64,000 nt of DNA from Gautieria morchelliformis (GCA_015179125.1 WHVA01000152.1:1-64000), one strand, 5' to 3'; shown: positions 29,715 through 41,461, counted from the stretch's first letter. Notes: generated from the letters alone by a model not told the origin. Program-made: numbers and translations.

Positions 29715-31040
29715 GACAAGGGCCGACCTATCATCATTTCGAACCGCAACATCGATGAATACTCGAAGCCCAATGTCGACGCCTTCCACAAGAAGAATCT
29801 GTTGTCGCTTGGAGAAGATCGGTTTTTGACGACGCTCATGATGAAACACTTCCCAACGTACAACCAATCATTTCATTAATTCTGATTGGCGCAGTGTACA
29901 GTCTTCAGGTATGACATATGTATGCTATATATCCAGCCAGGCCTATTCACCCTACTCTTCAGGCGTTAATCTTCATTCTGAAGAGGGAGTTCATGTTAGT
30001 GGGCTGGATGGTAATTTATCTCTTGTCGTATACCACGTCTCCTATCCTTTTGCAAACTTACTGATCATTCGCGTGTCACAGTTACCCGATCTATAGCTTC
30101 TTCCTCCCGAGTTATTCCTTCTGGTCCATGGATGACTTCAGTTGGGGTAATACCCGTCTGGTCATCGGGGAAAGCAATAGCAAGAAGGTTATGATTGCTG
30201 ACGACGAGAAATTAGATGACTCGATGATTCCTCTTAAGAAGTTCAGCGAGTTTGAAGCTGAAGCCTGGGAGACTGGCTCTGTTCGGTCTGGCCATACCGG
30301 ATTCAGTCAGCCTAGCGGCCAGCGGTCGATGCATACCCATAAGTTACGCCCAGGCCTCTGTCTGGGGATTTCTACCGCGATACCAACATAACATTCAACC
30401 ACTCGTCTAATCCGAACCTCCGGCTTGGGCCAAATCAGCCGAGCAACGTCTCTATGTCTCAATACGGAGCCGCTCCGCCAGCAGTCCCACAGCAGCAGTT
30501 TGGCACGCCAGAGATGCCTTTTCTACCGATGGGCGCAGGGCCGGCCAGGTTCAGTTCATGGGTCAGAGTATGGTGGAGTTCCTCAAGCGGGCTTCCTGAA
30601 CACGGCCAGCATGTATGGAATGGGCATGCCAATGGATCCAGGAAACACTGTGATGTCGAATCTCAACATGTTTGGTAGCAGGCGGCTCGGGTAGTTTCAG
30701 TGGGGCACCACCATCTGCAATGCCCAGTATGAACATGGGCCAGCAGCGGATGTCTACGTTTTCGATGGCGACATCTTTCAGTCCTTTTGCGGGCCCTAGT
30801 CAAAGCACAGACCCTACGGACGAGGAAGTATTGGCTGTTCTGAGGCACTACCTCAGCACGCAAGATCTGATGACTGTAACAAAGAAGTAAGTAGTTGGTT
30901 CCAGCAGATCGTACTCCTGGCTGAACCATGTCCCACAGAATCGCTCGCGAGGCCGTGATGGCTCGTTCCCCAGTGCGGACCTGACATCCCGCAAGGACTT
31001 CCTTAATTAATCCATAGACGGCATCTTGTCTGAAAGTTAG
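29715..31040 (+). pseudogene. Chitin synthase (myosin-motor type), fragment II (C-terminal end)
   Basis: The first piece reads KGRPIIISNRNIDEYSKPNV, then LLSLGEDRFLTTLMMKHFPT, a conserved part of the catalytic domain. It then jumps to ILIGAVYSLQ. The usual stretch with the QRRRW motif and membrane helices between them is gone. A GT-AG intron (from about 29911) leads to ALIFILKREFMLVGWMVIYL, another (about 30027-30080) to FFLPSYSFWSMDDFSWGNTR and the KKFSEFEAEAWETGS region. A Gln/Met/Pro-rich tail and the DEK_C end (DEEVLAVLRHYLSTQDLMTV) follow, then an intron after TKK. Frame breaks are visible in the tail, at ARSP/VRT, and as a TAA where FLNKSIDGILSES would be expected. So this is a non-functional remnant of the gene whose other part is at 15765-16695. 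Confidence 0.88.
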
Positions 31041-31426
31041 ATCGAACTCTCTTTGTCGCGCTGTCCTTCCAGACGTCTAACGCTCTCTATCTTACTACCT
31101 GCGGACTATTCGGCTTTTCGTAACATCCCACATCGCACCTCTCTTTTGCATGTCACGGACCAAGGATTCTCTTTGCCTGACCAATGTAATCCATTCATCA
31201 TATTCATACCGTATGGACAACCTACTTACTTTAACGTCGCTGAGGAGTCTCAGTTGACCGATACTACTATCAATAGAACGACCTCTTAAATACTGAACTT
31301 ATATACTAGTAGTACCATCTTTCCTCTTCCGGTTTAGATTTTTATTTTGAGGGCGCTTCTTATGTGACACTATCCCCAAGGTAGATATCGTGGCAACATA
31401 TGGCTATCCGCCCTAATTAGGATGGC
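31041..31426. other. 3' flank of the chitin-synthase remnant
   Basis: No coding resemblance. It joins the stop region of the remnant to the edge of module copy 2 and may be the original 3' untranslated region. Confidence 0.35.
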
Positions 31427-32778
31427 CCTGCCTCTGTGAGCGATCCCTGTCGCACGTACAACTTAGGGTCACGTTCGAGGACCCAAGGCTGGGACATCGC
31501 GTGTCATAGCTAAGCCAATACCCTTCGAGTTACTTTACTGGACTCGAGTAGTTAACTAATAACTTAATCACCCGAGCTCATCTCTTCGAGTTCATCTTTT
31601 CACAGCACCTCGGTCATGGACGGCGGGCAATTCCGAATGGACGCTGCCGGCTGGGCCACGAGCAACTTGCGGTAAATTTCGGGACCACATACACAGGCAG
31701 GTTACTGAAGACCGGACAAATTTACACGTGATGCTCTACGTCTTGTCCCTACACTCTATAAAGTCCCATCCTCGTATCGATGGTCGATGGCAACCCAGCC
31801 GCCTGTCATCTACATCAGCTTGCGTGGAGAATGCTCCACACCGCTCCGTCATACCCGTTCCCAAACACCTGGGGGTCATATCGGACAATCTCCCTCATCC
31901 GCTCACGAGCCATCTGATTTGCCACTTCATAGCTCGGAGGTGGCAGGTCTAGCCCGGCTCTACAGGTTTTTAGATGGGCAGCGAGGGCCTCCGGTCTCAC
32001 GTAGTATGTTGAGTGAGTGCAGAGCAAGCGTGGGCACCGTTTCCCGAATTTGTGGGCAACAACCCTCCTCGCCTCGGTGTTGATGATGGCCGCCTGAGAC
32101 ATCTCTAGGCGGCCTCTCTCTATCTCCTCCATCTCCCACATGACATGCGTGAGCCAATGCTTGGCGATGTCACGATATCTTGTTGGAGTCTTGCTGCAGA
32201 CCACTCCTTGAGGAGAGACGTATGTACATATCCCATCAGCGACAATCAAGGCGATGGGATCCAGGAGATCAAAGCGAGTGCGACGGCGTGGTGCCGCCGA
32301 GCTCACTCTCGTTTGCCGTGCTGGATGGCGTCTGGGGCTACCATCTGACTGCGCCAGGGCAGCAGTCCCGGCTGGGGAAATATGTGTGGTATTCCACACA
32401 TTTCCCCCGTCGTGATAAGTGTTTGTAACTGGGTGGTTGGAAGGCGATCTGCCAGGGACGTCAATGTAGTCAATTTTAAATTCACTCTCCATGACTTCCA
32501 CGATGTACTCACTCGTATGCGCCCTCATCAACAATGTAAGAAGGTCCTTGGACCATGTGATCATGGCTCGGCAGATCAGACACAAAGGGAGTCTCAGACC
32601 ATGGTGGTCCGAAGCCAGACATGGGTGAGGAGGTTATGAACTTCATCGCTCTTACAGTTACTTATATATTATTGCAAATGCATTGATTACACGTGACGCT
32701 GTCAACGTTCCTTTGTTCGATTGGCGCTCAAAGCTTAATCTGCCAAGCCGCATCACGGCGCTTTCTTCCCACCGAGGT
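31427..32778 (-). repeat. 1.35-kb module, copy 2 (inverted partner of 14403-15764)
   Basis: It matches copy 1 end to end in opposite orientation, including the TATA-like box, the complete ORF and the 3' part. Beyond 31427 and 32778 the similarity stops abruptly. The chitin-synthase coding sequence that abuts copy 1 does not abut this copy on the same side. Confidence 0.85.
31815..32585 (-). CDS. Zinc-finger-like protein of unknown function (module copy 2)
   Basis: This is an intact 256-codon ORF with the same start, end and length as 14599-15369. Both putative finger sites are kept: C-x9-C-x12-H-x3-H (CTYVSPQGVVC ... HWLTH) and C-x4-C-x14-H-x3-C (CPRLLC ... HLKTC). About 21 residue differences to copy 1 were counted by eye. 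They cluster in the N-terminal linker and around the second site, but none hits the Cys or His ligands. Two open copies of a gene surrounded by decayed DNA point to recent duplication or to selection. The family is not recognised; nucleic-acid binding is an inference. Confidence 0.6.
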   Translation of the reverse strand: MCLICRAMITWSKDLLTLLMRAHTSEYIVEVMESEFKIDYIDVPGRSPSNHPVTNTYHDGGNVWNTTHISPAGTAALAQSDGSPRRHPARQTRVSSAAPRRRTRFDLLDPIALIVADGICTYVSPQGVVCSKTPTRYRDIAKHWLTHVMWEMEEIERGRLEMSQAAIINTEARRVVAHKFGKRCPRLLCTHSTYYVRPEALAAHLKTCRAGLDLPPPSYEVANQMARERMREIVRYDPQVFGNGYDGAVWSILHAS

Positions 32779-33462
32779 GCGGCAAGCGGCATGTATTGAA
32801 CCGAGAAGGTGGCCGAGAGGTCCCAGGATCGGTACATATGGGGCGGCGACACCGGCATTTGTGCATGTGCTTGCAAGAACTGCCGTACGGCAGGGTTGAG
32901 GACCGCCCCGTGGACCAGGTAGAGGTGTATCGCGGTCGTTGGGATATATAGTCTAAGATATGGTCAAGAATGTATACCAAATCTGGTCGAAGTTCATATC
33001 GCGAACGAAGATCGGGGTTGAAAGGCAACATCGGCAACCTGCAGATACGCACTGATGGCCTCAGACATGAAGGCGCCCTAGGAAGAAGGCAGTATCCAAT
33101 CCCCATCCCGATGACACGGTCAAAATATTCTGAAGTACTTGACTCCCCCCACTGTGTCCATGGCGAGCCTCTTTCATCGCAAACCCTGCTGGTACTTCTT
33201 CAAAGCAACATATTCGCGTACTTTCTCGGGATGGAGGAGGCCCTCGTGGCATCTCTGATCTTCTACTCCTACGCGAGCTCATGGAAGGAGTGGCCGTCCA
33301 GAAAGATCATGATGAGGATTGAACGTGCTCATTATATAAGCTGGCGTCACACTGGCGTCCACTTTGACAAAAGCTTTGCAGTCGCGTCAGTCGCGTCGTA
33401 TCCTCCGTTGGTATAGACCCCGAACCCGCATATACTTTAAGGAAATTTTGAAGACGACTATC
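32779..33462. other. No gene assigned
   Basis: Minus-strand frames (32753-33106, 33061-33282) are open for 70-117 codons but show no family resemblance. The stretch lies between module copy 2 and RNase H1 and may contain the RNase H1 promoter. Confidence 0.35.
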
Positions 33463-34667
33463 ATGCCCAAGGCCGGTAAAACAGCGTTCTATGCGGTGCA
33501 CGTTGGCCACCAACCTGGTGTCTATTCAACATGGTGAATGCGAACATAGGTTACAGGGTTTCGGTGCAGGATACTTATCTGAGCTTAGGGCGGACTGTGA
33601 ACAGTATACCAAAGGATATCCGAAAGCCCAATTCAAGAAGTTTTCTACTCGGGCAGAGGCAGAGGCGTTTGTTAAATCTGGCTCTGGGAGGCACGCTACA
33701 GCTTCAGCTGCATCCGGAAAGGCCGTATCCTCCAAGTCCAGAGATATATCGAGTGGACCGTATAAGAAGACATATATGACAAAAAAACTGGGCAAACAGA
33801 AAGCAGATGTCGTTACGGATGAGAGCGAGTGGGAAGTTGTATACACAGATGGTGCGTGCCAGGGGAATGGCCGGGCGGGTGCCATTGCGGGGATAGGAGT
33901 GTGGTGGGGTCAAAATGATCCCAGGTGACTTAAAAGCTGAATGCTTGTAAGATGTTAGTTGATTATGTGCTCCTGTAAGGAACTTGGCCGAACGATGTCC
34001 TGGGGACCAGACGAATAACCGCGCGGAACTAATCGTTTGTCCATTTGTTATTCGCTCATTTCGTGGTCGTCACCTTAATGATATCTCTTAGGCCATTATT
34101 CGACTTCTGGAAACAGCCCCCCATAGTATGAAACCTCTATTGATTAAGACAGACTCTTCATACTCTATTTCATGTAGGCTTTAAACTGGAATCGTTTACA
34201 TTTTTTGACTCTATCGTTGTTTCATACAGGTGTGCGAGACTGGATACCTTCCTGGCAGAAACGTCGATGGAAGACTGCTGACGGTCAAGACGTCAAGAAC
34301 AAAGCTGTCATTCTATACCTTTCCTACCTGCTGGATCAACGCGCCCGACTGGGTCAGAGAGTCCAACTACAACATGTGCGAGGACACGCAGGCATTGTTG
34401 GCAACGAGGGTGCGGACAAACTCGCAGGTGAAGGGGCATTAATGTCGGTTGCGCCTGAGCGGGACTGGACATTGCCGAAAATGGCCACTGGTCCAGAGGC
34501 AGATGCTATTGGAGAGTTTCAGGCAAGGTCTCATTCCCTTACTGCTTTGTAGCCTGTTTCTTCATCGTGGGTGAGCTGATGGCGGAATATATCCTTAGGT
34601 GGGGGACAGTGACTTGTTGAGTGCTGAAGAATTACAGAAAATGATGGTTGATGGAGAGTTTGACTGA
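33463..34667 (+). CDS. Ribonuclease H1 (possible frameshift near the N-terminus)
   Basis: The enzyme cuts the RNA strand of RNA-DNA hybrids. The N-terminus MPKAGKTAFYAVHVGHQPGV and GYPKAQFKKFSTRAEAEAFV form the hybrid-binding domain. The catalytic domain has all four acidic residues in context: VVYTDGACQGNGRAG, NNRAELI, IKTDSSYSI and GNEGADKLAG, plus HVRGHAG. Introns: three GT-AG introns after QNDPR, AELI and SSYSIS, and a GC-AG intron (34523-34598, CAG|GCAAGG) before the last exon VGDSDLLSAEELQKMMVDGE. Around 33533 the frame breaks after STW (about two bases appear missing relative to the expected TWDEC), so either the start differs or the gene is damaged there. The rest is clean, and the length is normal for the family. 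Confidence 0.85.
34523..34598 (+). other. GC-AG intron in RNase H1
   Basis: The donor CAG|GCAAGG and acceptor CTTAG|GTGGG join EFQ to VGDSDLL in frame. Without splicing the frame ends after eight codons (ARSHSLTA L, stop). The strong GCAAG donor matches what is known for GC-AG introns. Confidence 0.65.
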
Positions 34668-35744
34668 AAGTCTGACATCCCCCTCAATATGTGTCTATCG
34701 CGTTCACTGACCCAGACCCTGGCGGTCCGCCATACCTTTTATAACGCGAGCCATTTGGGGCCACTGTAGAAAGGTGCTTTGCAATCTATGTGACCATTGT
34801 AGCAAACCGTGTCCGTGCCAGACTCTGGTCGTAGTACTTCCACCTTTGCCAGAGATCATATTGTAAACCGACAGTACCCTTGTCGATCGGCTGCAGCTCA
34901 ACTCGACCAACGATCCTTTCTAGGCTTCCACTGTCACAGCCAAACTCAGGGAACGAGGTTACCCTCCCCTCAACGAAAAACGTAACTGTGTGTCTTCCAA
35001 GCAGAAAGCTGGAAACGGTGACTCGCTGCCAGACCCCAAGGTCGTGTCAAAGCCTCATGCGCCGGTGTACCCACATTACGCAGGAACCGCGCTACTGTAC
35101 AGACGGCCACAGTCGTGCCTGTGAGCGCGAAGCCACTGCGACGCGCGTAGTACGTGTTTGACCGCTCGGTGTGCAGCACCTACCTCCATAGCATAACGAA
35201 ATTAACATCGCTAAGCTCAAATCAACTATTCTTTCATGTGCAGACCGCCATTTCGGAATTTCCATCAACATGCATGACGAAAAATTTCATGGCAGGTCAG
35301 CGGGATTCCCGCGGAATAAACCTGAAATGGCATATTCCCGGCGTTGACGACACGTACTACGTGTGCCCCTCAGCTCCTTACTCCGAGTCATGGTACGAAG
35401 ATGGGCTAGCTCACACAATGTCTTGAGGTAAGCAAGCACAAACGGTGAGCTCTGCATAGCCAATACTATATATTAAGAACATATCATCAACACATATACC
35501 GTCCATACCCTAGCATCTTCTTTACACCTAGCATTTTCTTTCACCATTAGTTACAATAATTATTGATCCCTGGAGATGTGTACATATGTCACGATTCCCA
35601 ACGGGCGGCCGGTACCGTCTGCGGGGTTTCACGCCGTGTTTGGTTCCGGTCCCTCCCGCGCCAATTTTTTGCTGTCATCGAATACTGCCCACTGTACATT
35701 ATTGGCGCTCTTCTGGCCAGTATTCTCTCTCGTATTCTCTCTCT
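34668..35744. other. No gene assigned
   Basis: A plus frame near 35240-35425 (NLKWHIPGVDDTYYVCPSAP) and a minus frame at 34704-34910 are open but not recognised. The last 150 bp before 35745 would contain the Naa25 promoter. Confidence 0.35.
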
Positions 35745-38700
35745 ATGTCAGCACTGCAAGAAAGACAAGTCAAACCCATTTACGGCAAGTGCAAACGGAT
35801 GAGTATTCACATCGCATTTACCGCCCAATGCTTCAGATGCGCTAGAGACGGGATCGTTGAAAGCTGCGTTGCAGGCTTGCAATAAGCTTCTCAAAAAGCA
35901 GCCTGCCTCTGAACTTGTCAAGGTACGCCCCGCCTAATGCACCCTCGAATGGATACTCACTCACACATGCACGCAGTCACTGAAGGCGCTTACGCTGGCG
36001 CGTGCTGGCAAAGCAGAGGAGTCTAGTAGTCTCTGTGACCAAGTCCTTGTACGAAAGCCTACGGAGGATATCGTTCTTGCTGCGCTTTCTCATTCGCTCC
36101 GGGCACTCGGTCGACGTATGCTTGACACCTACTTGAATACCGCCTATAATTCTTAACATCACCGACAGATGAGGATGTTACCGCAATGTATGACGAGGCT
36201 TTCAAGAAACAGCCTGGGAATGAGGAATTAGGAGCCCAGACATTCATGGCAAACACCAAGATCTCGAATTGGAAAACCGCGCAACAGGTCAGTGTTAGGC
36301 ACTCGTTACCCTCGCTTGCTATAACTATTGGATCATTCGTCTTTGAGGGTGCCCGCGTTTAGAACCATTATTGCAGCTACTGATTAGATTTGGCCAGGTT
36401 TCTACCAGGATGCACAAAACTTTCAAAGACGATCGATTCTTATATTGGAGTATCATGTCTGCTGTATTACAGGTAGCCTTCCTCGTATCTTGACCTAACT
36501 ATCCAAATACTGAAGGAACTATAAGGCGAATGACCCTCACACTCCGGCTGCGACGCGTTCTATGCTGTTTGGCTTATCCTTGCGGCTCATTGAAACAGCG
36601 AACACACAATCCGTTTCTTCTCCAGACCGCTTTTACTTGCATCTCTCTATACTCTTCGAGATGGGTCGCTTGGGTGAGTTACTGTAACTCCCACGACGCA
36701 CGTACCAAACATGCCGCTCCGTTCTTGAGGGCTCTTACATGTTCAAGTACGCTGACTCACCTTCATGGAACTACACCACAGCCGAAGCCCAGAAACTCCT
36801 ATCGTCGCCAGCTGGTCAGCGCCTATGCGCAACTTCATTAGTCATTGACGAAGTTCGCGCTCAAGTTGCGGTCAAGCTCGGGATATGGAAAGCTGAAGGA
36901 GACCTTGCGAGACAACGGCTAGAGGGCGTCGACCCTCAGCAAGAGCTGCACGAGGAAGCAGAACAGAATAAAAAGTATGCCCTTTTTGTCCTGTATGGTC
37001 GCGGCTCCGGTTGACACTTACCCACCCAGAGATAGGAACTGGTTGACGTACCTCTCATTACTGGATGCTACGTTCCGGAAACAATCTGAGTTCTCACTTC
37101 GTGCGACGATGGTAGAACTTAACCGCGTGCGTGATCCGAAGGAAGTTGCAAGAGAAAAACAGCTCGAAGACGAGGATAAGGCGGAACGGGAAAGGGTCAA
37201 CGCGAAACTAACAGCACAAGGGGTCGGCGCGGAGCCTGATGAGAACGCTGAAGTCGTGGAGACGCTGGAGGAACGTGTACATGGTACCCATGATGTGTTG
37301 GAGAGGCTTGCGGATACCGATGGCCAAGAAGAAAGGGGTTCATTATTGGCTCTGTTAGAGCTCGAGCGCCGGGTAAGGGATGAGTCAGACATGACACCCC
37401 GTGAGTTTACTTTTACAGGACATACCTGTAATTTGTTTCTGATGTAACACTAGAGGAAGGCGCATATGTAAGACTCCTAGGCCGTTATCTTCACACATTT
37501 GGCAGCAAGCCGTCATGCTACGAGGATCTTAGACCATACGTCACTTCGCTTGCAGGAGCTGAGCTGACACAATGGCGTGCGATCCTGGACGACGTGCCCG
37601 TCGACACTGTAAGTCAAGTGTTCGGTTTTAAGATATTACGCCTCACATGTGGGCTAGAGCACTGAATCCAACTTGCGCCGGCTAAGTAACTCGTGCAAAT
37701 TGCGTCGTGTTACACTTTGTCCAGAGGAGATCACAATCGAGAGCGAGCTGGAGTCCCTTCAACAATTAATACGGCACTACCACAACGCTCTCCCTCTAGG
37801 TATGTTTTTCCTGTCGGAAGCATCTGCTAGGTATTGACCGTCCTTGGGTAGGGAAGGCGTTACCTAAGACAGACCTTCAACCCGCAGACGATCTAGCCGT
37901 CTTAGTCGGTGAAGTGTTTGTGTCACTGTGGTCTATTAGTAGTGTGTATCATCCGTCACTCCTATCCGCTACTAATGCTGACAGCTTTATATGTAACGGC
38001 TTGCAGATGATCCCACACATATCTCGAACGCCGCCATCTTCTTAGAGTCTGCCTTGACGCGGAGCAAGCACAACTACCAGTTCCGTCTGATGCTCATCCG
38101 GTTATATCGCTTGTTAGGCGGGTCTTCGCCTTGTCGCCCTATAGTCTCTTTTAACTGAACTGGGACGCATCACAGCTGCGCCAGGCCTTGCATTAGAGCA
38201 TTATCGGACCCTGAATCCAAAACAGATGCAGACAGACACGCTCTCCCATCTTATACTCTCCCGCGCGGCAACGTTCTCGCTGGCTGCCATCGGTGACCTC
38301 ACCATGCCAAACGAATGTCTTGAAGCAAGCCAGATCTATGCGTCGAACTCCACCGAGGTCAGTTAGTTCCTCTTCAGGAACATCTTCCTACCAGGTTTCT
38401 TAACGCATGGTTATTAGACGGCAGAAATGATTGCTAGGGCGTTCCAACATGAAAAGTACTCCCAGGTGCTTCTTCCTCTTGATATCCTGTGAGCACTCGC
38501 TGATGCTAGAAATATAAGGTCCAGGACTTCATTCTGTTCGAAGACCGTCTCGATAACTCGCTGCAACGAGACCTAACCAAGATGGAGCATGTGAGGATGA
38601 GACTGACACACGAACCCGCGGTTCCAGAGACAATCGACGTGGAGTTGCTGGAATTCAGATTCATCTTTGATCGGAGTATACTTATTGTCTACGTTAGAAG

Positions 38701-39964
38701 TTTTTCAGTTGACCTATGGCATGATTACAGTCCACCACGATAATCGGGACTTCTCGATTCTGCCTGATCATCAACCGAAAGGCCAATCCTTTGATACGCA
38801 AACGGTCATTGGCGGAATCCATCCTGCTGTAAGATGATATCTTTAGGTCCGCTATAGGCTCTCACGACATGCTTTTTGCAGTTTGGTTGGTTAGAGATCT
38901 GGTTAAAAATCTACGTTCGAGCGCTATCCCAGGCAAGCGATTACGATGAGAACGCCCCCGATAAAGCCATCGATCCTCTCTACCTCAAGCTTGTACCACA
39001 GATAGACGATAAGCGATCATTGGAGGAACGCTTAAAAACCGTGGGCTCGGCTGAACTCGATGAAGTGAGTGCTGGTGCTTCCCTAATAATCACTGCGTTT
39101 ACATCCGTCACCAGTTGACTCCCGATGAGAAGTCATTTTTCCGATATACAACCGCTCTAGCTGAATGGCTGGAGCCTCACCATACTTCCGCTCGACGCCC
39201 AAAGACAGCACCTACAGACTCCTCCCTCACAAAGTCAAATGGTTCTTCGCATACATCCAGCAATGGCACTGATTCGGCAGCGGAAGCGCCAGCATGGAAG
39301 GATCCGCCAGAGATTGTGTCATGTTATTTTCAAGGTAGCTGCGAGGCTTAAGCGGCCAGACGTCCTTTCAGCTGACATGTGGTTACGACTCGACAGACGC
39401 AGTTGCCCGTCTGGAAGAAGTGTCTGACGTGAAAAAATTACCGTGGGAGTCACTTCATGTTGCACAACTTGCTCAAGAGGTGAAGTTCTTACTTTGTGCA
39501 CCGTATCAATTCTGATGCATTCTTTAGGCATTTGTTCTTTTCGGCATCCAGACGACTCGCTTTAAGGCTGGTTCGAAGCGCAAGGGTGACCCGGTGCGCC
39601 ATGCCATCTATACATATCACCATATAGACTGATTATCTGACATACCCAGTTACCACAAGCTTTGAAGAGCTTGCGTAGTAGTGCGTTGACTGCGCTTAAA
39701 TCAATATCAGATATTCTGCATAAATTGGGCGAACGAGAAGGGGGTGTGGAAAAGCGTGGAAGCTTGACAGCGAGTGCAGAAACCGCCATTTCCCAGGTCA
39801 AAGTGAAGTTCAAGCTCGCTCCACTGCGTACTTATCATTATCTGTTTCAGATTAATCACGATTTTGCATTTGAGATTGCGAAGAAGACAACTGACGCTCG
39901 AAAAAGGATATTTGATGGCATGGCGAAGGGTCTCATCAAAATATCTACCACGCATTCCGCCTGA
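35745..39964 (+). CDS. NAA25: N-terminal acetyltransferase B auxiliary subunit (Naa25/Mdm20 type)
   Basis: Naa25 anchors the NatB catalytic subunit to the ribosome; NatB acetylates nascent proteins starting Met-Asp/Glu/Asn/Gln. The start MSALQERQVKPIY is joined by a GC-AG intron (35785-35836) to DALETGSLKAALQACNKLLK. TPR-like helices follow: KALTLARAGKAEESSSLCDQ, DEAFKKQPGNEELGAQTFMA, STRMHKTFKDDRFLYWSIMS, DRFYLHLSILFEMG, DRNWLTYLSLLDATF, NAAIFLESALTRSKHNYQFR and DTLSHLILSRAATFSLAAIG, then FEDRLDNSLQRDLTKMEHVR and FGWLEIWLKIYVRALSQ. About 14 short introns can be placed and most junctions keep frame. One junction near 36697-36740 does not, so a one-base break or an unseen splice choice lies there. 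A second possible GC-AG intron begins at about 38130 (TTAG|GCGGGT). The gene is full length for the family. Confidence 0.87.
35785..35836 (+). other. GC-AG intron at the 5' end of Naa25
   Basis: TACG|GCAAGT...CTTCAG|ATGCG joins PIY to DALETG, giving the expected N-terminal sequence of the family. No GT donor gives this join. 52 nt long. Confidence 0.75.
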
Positions 39965-40471
39965 CCCGTTGACTTAGCTTCGAGCTATTTTTTGCATAGA
40001 CCCTGCATACCCGTACCAAACAATGGAATAAGACACCCCTCTCAGATCGGAATACTAACGGCTTCGGTCGATAGTTCTCCACCTCACAGCCAGATCAGAC
40101 GCCGATGCCCTCAAACTGTGTCGCAATGATCAACAAACATAATCTCGACGGCGAACAACATGATCAACAACGGTCATCGTAAGGACAAGGCGCTCGTGTA
40201 TACCAGCCAACATGTAATGCAAAGGTCCAGACCTTTTGTTATGGGTCCGATCCTAATAGCCTCTCTAACTCAAACAATGGAACCACCTTCTAAGAATGAG
40301 TGATCGTGGAAGTCACACTGAACGGGATCGCAGCATACCTCAGGCGAATCCTTCTCTTTAATGGTCTTCACATCTTTCACATCCTTAGGCCGTGTCGTGC
40401 TGATTTCCCGGAGAAATGGCTCAGTGCCAGATGGACGTTGGCCCGGGGTGGTAGGGGGTGGCTCAATGAAT
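39965..40471. other. Intergenic, tail-to-tail between Naa25 and the LisH-CTLH gene
   Basis: No ORF with support. Presumably 3' untranslated regions and terminators of the two converging genes. Confidence 0.4.
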
Positions 40472-41461
40472 TTAGGGTCGAGAATAGTAGGGTTGTATGC
40501 CGAACGATATGCTTGATGAATGAGGCCTGAGTGATGTTTGTTCGAACTATAGGCCCAGTCAAACAAACACGATATGAATTCCCCAAAAAAAAAAAATTTT
40601 TTTTTCACATACACAAGATTGCTTCATTGATCTGATCAGAGACCGCCTCTCGCCTTGAAATATCCAAGTATTTATGCAGTCCTGGACTCATTTCTGGGAC
40701 AGGATAAACAAGTAATCCGCCAACATTGGAAAGCTCCTTAAGATATGTGGTACGGTCCTCGGGTACTTGCAATTTCCGCGCAAGTGTGTAAAGCTCGTGC
40801 ATAAGACACAATAACCGATTCTTGCGCTGTTCGTCTTCAGCGGAATCGCTCAGCGATGAGTAAGGTTCGTCTAGGCGAAGATGGTCCTTTGATGGGGAAT
40901 AAGTGCGCGTTGGAGGGTCGGAAGAGGATGAAGAAGGCCAAGGAAGAGGTCTGGTACGTGATTGCTCAATGAAATTTTGGATTCTGAGGTTGAGAAAGAG
41001 ATTTGCAGGGAGAAGGGCAGGGTCATATTGTACTTCGTCAGCCATCGGGGCTAATACGGTGGGAAAGTGAGTGTTCAGCATGTCTGTGGCATCATCAATT
41101 CGTCCTGATAGTATACGCGTCTTAATCTCTAGTCCCTTGACCCATGAATATTCGGAAGCCTAGGTAGAACTTTAGGTTAACTCACCCTTGCGCAGCTGCA
41201 CTACTCGCAAAACTTGGAGATCGATAACACCACTATCCCCGCCTGTCAAAACCTCGTCCCCATCCCTGTCGAGCTCTCTTGTCGAGCTTTCGCCTGCAAG
41301 AACTTGTGCTGTGTCGGCGTAGCAGTTGTCGCAGAGATAGTTCAACACGATCTGTCTCTGTTGCAGCATATCAAAGGGTCCGCTATTGGGACAGAGTGCA
41401 TGGTCTAACTCACGAGATCCCCTGGTGTGGAAGCGAAACTGGCCGCTTCAGCCTCGCCCAT
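40472..41461 (-). CDS. LisH-CTLH-CRA domain protein (RanBPM/GID-related)
   Basis: Proteins of this type are subunits or relatives of the CTLH/GID ubiquitin ligase. Minus strand: exon 1 MGEAEAASFASTPGDL; an intron (41413-41358); then RQIVLNYLCDNCYADTAQVL, the LisH-like helix pair. After another short intron come GLEIKTRILSGRIDDATDML and NTHFPTVLAP, the CTLH segment, then LPANLFLNLRIQNFIEQSRT, a Ser/Pro-rich insert, and the CRA part (RLLCLMHELYTLARKLQVPE, RREAVSDQINEAIL). A final intron (about 40611-40546) containing a run of A followed by a run of T would lead to a short last exon ending at 40472. Without that intron the protein stops after AILCM at about 40605. The C-terminal end is the least certain part. 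Confidence 0.72.

Noticed and set aside
29715-31040. Frame breaks in host genes as plain sequencing errors
   Set aside because: Neighbouring long ORFs (592 and 352 codons) are clean, and the chitin synthase also lacks a large internal block,  so decay is more likely; read mapping would settle it.
37018-37397. Minus-strand Ser-rich ORFs within Naa25
   Set aside because: They are antisense to the Lys/Glu-rich helix of Naa25.
40583-40605. A run of A followed by a run of T as a terminator hairpin of the LisH-CTLH gene
   Set aside because: It most likely lies in the last intron of that gene; an A/T run has no known terminator role in fungi.
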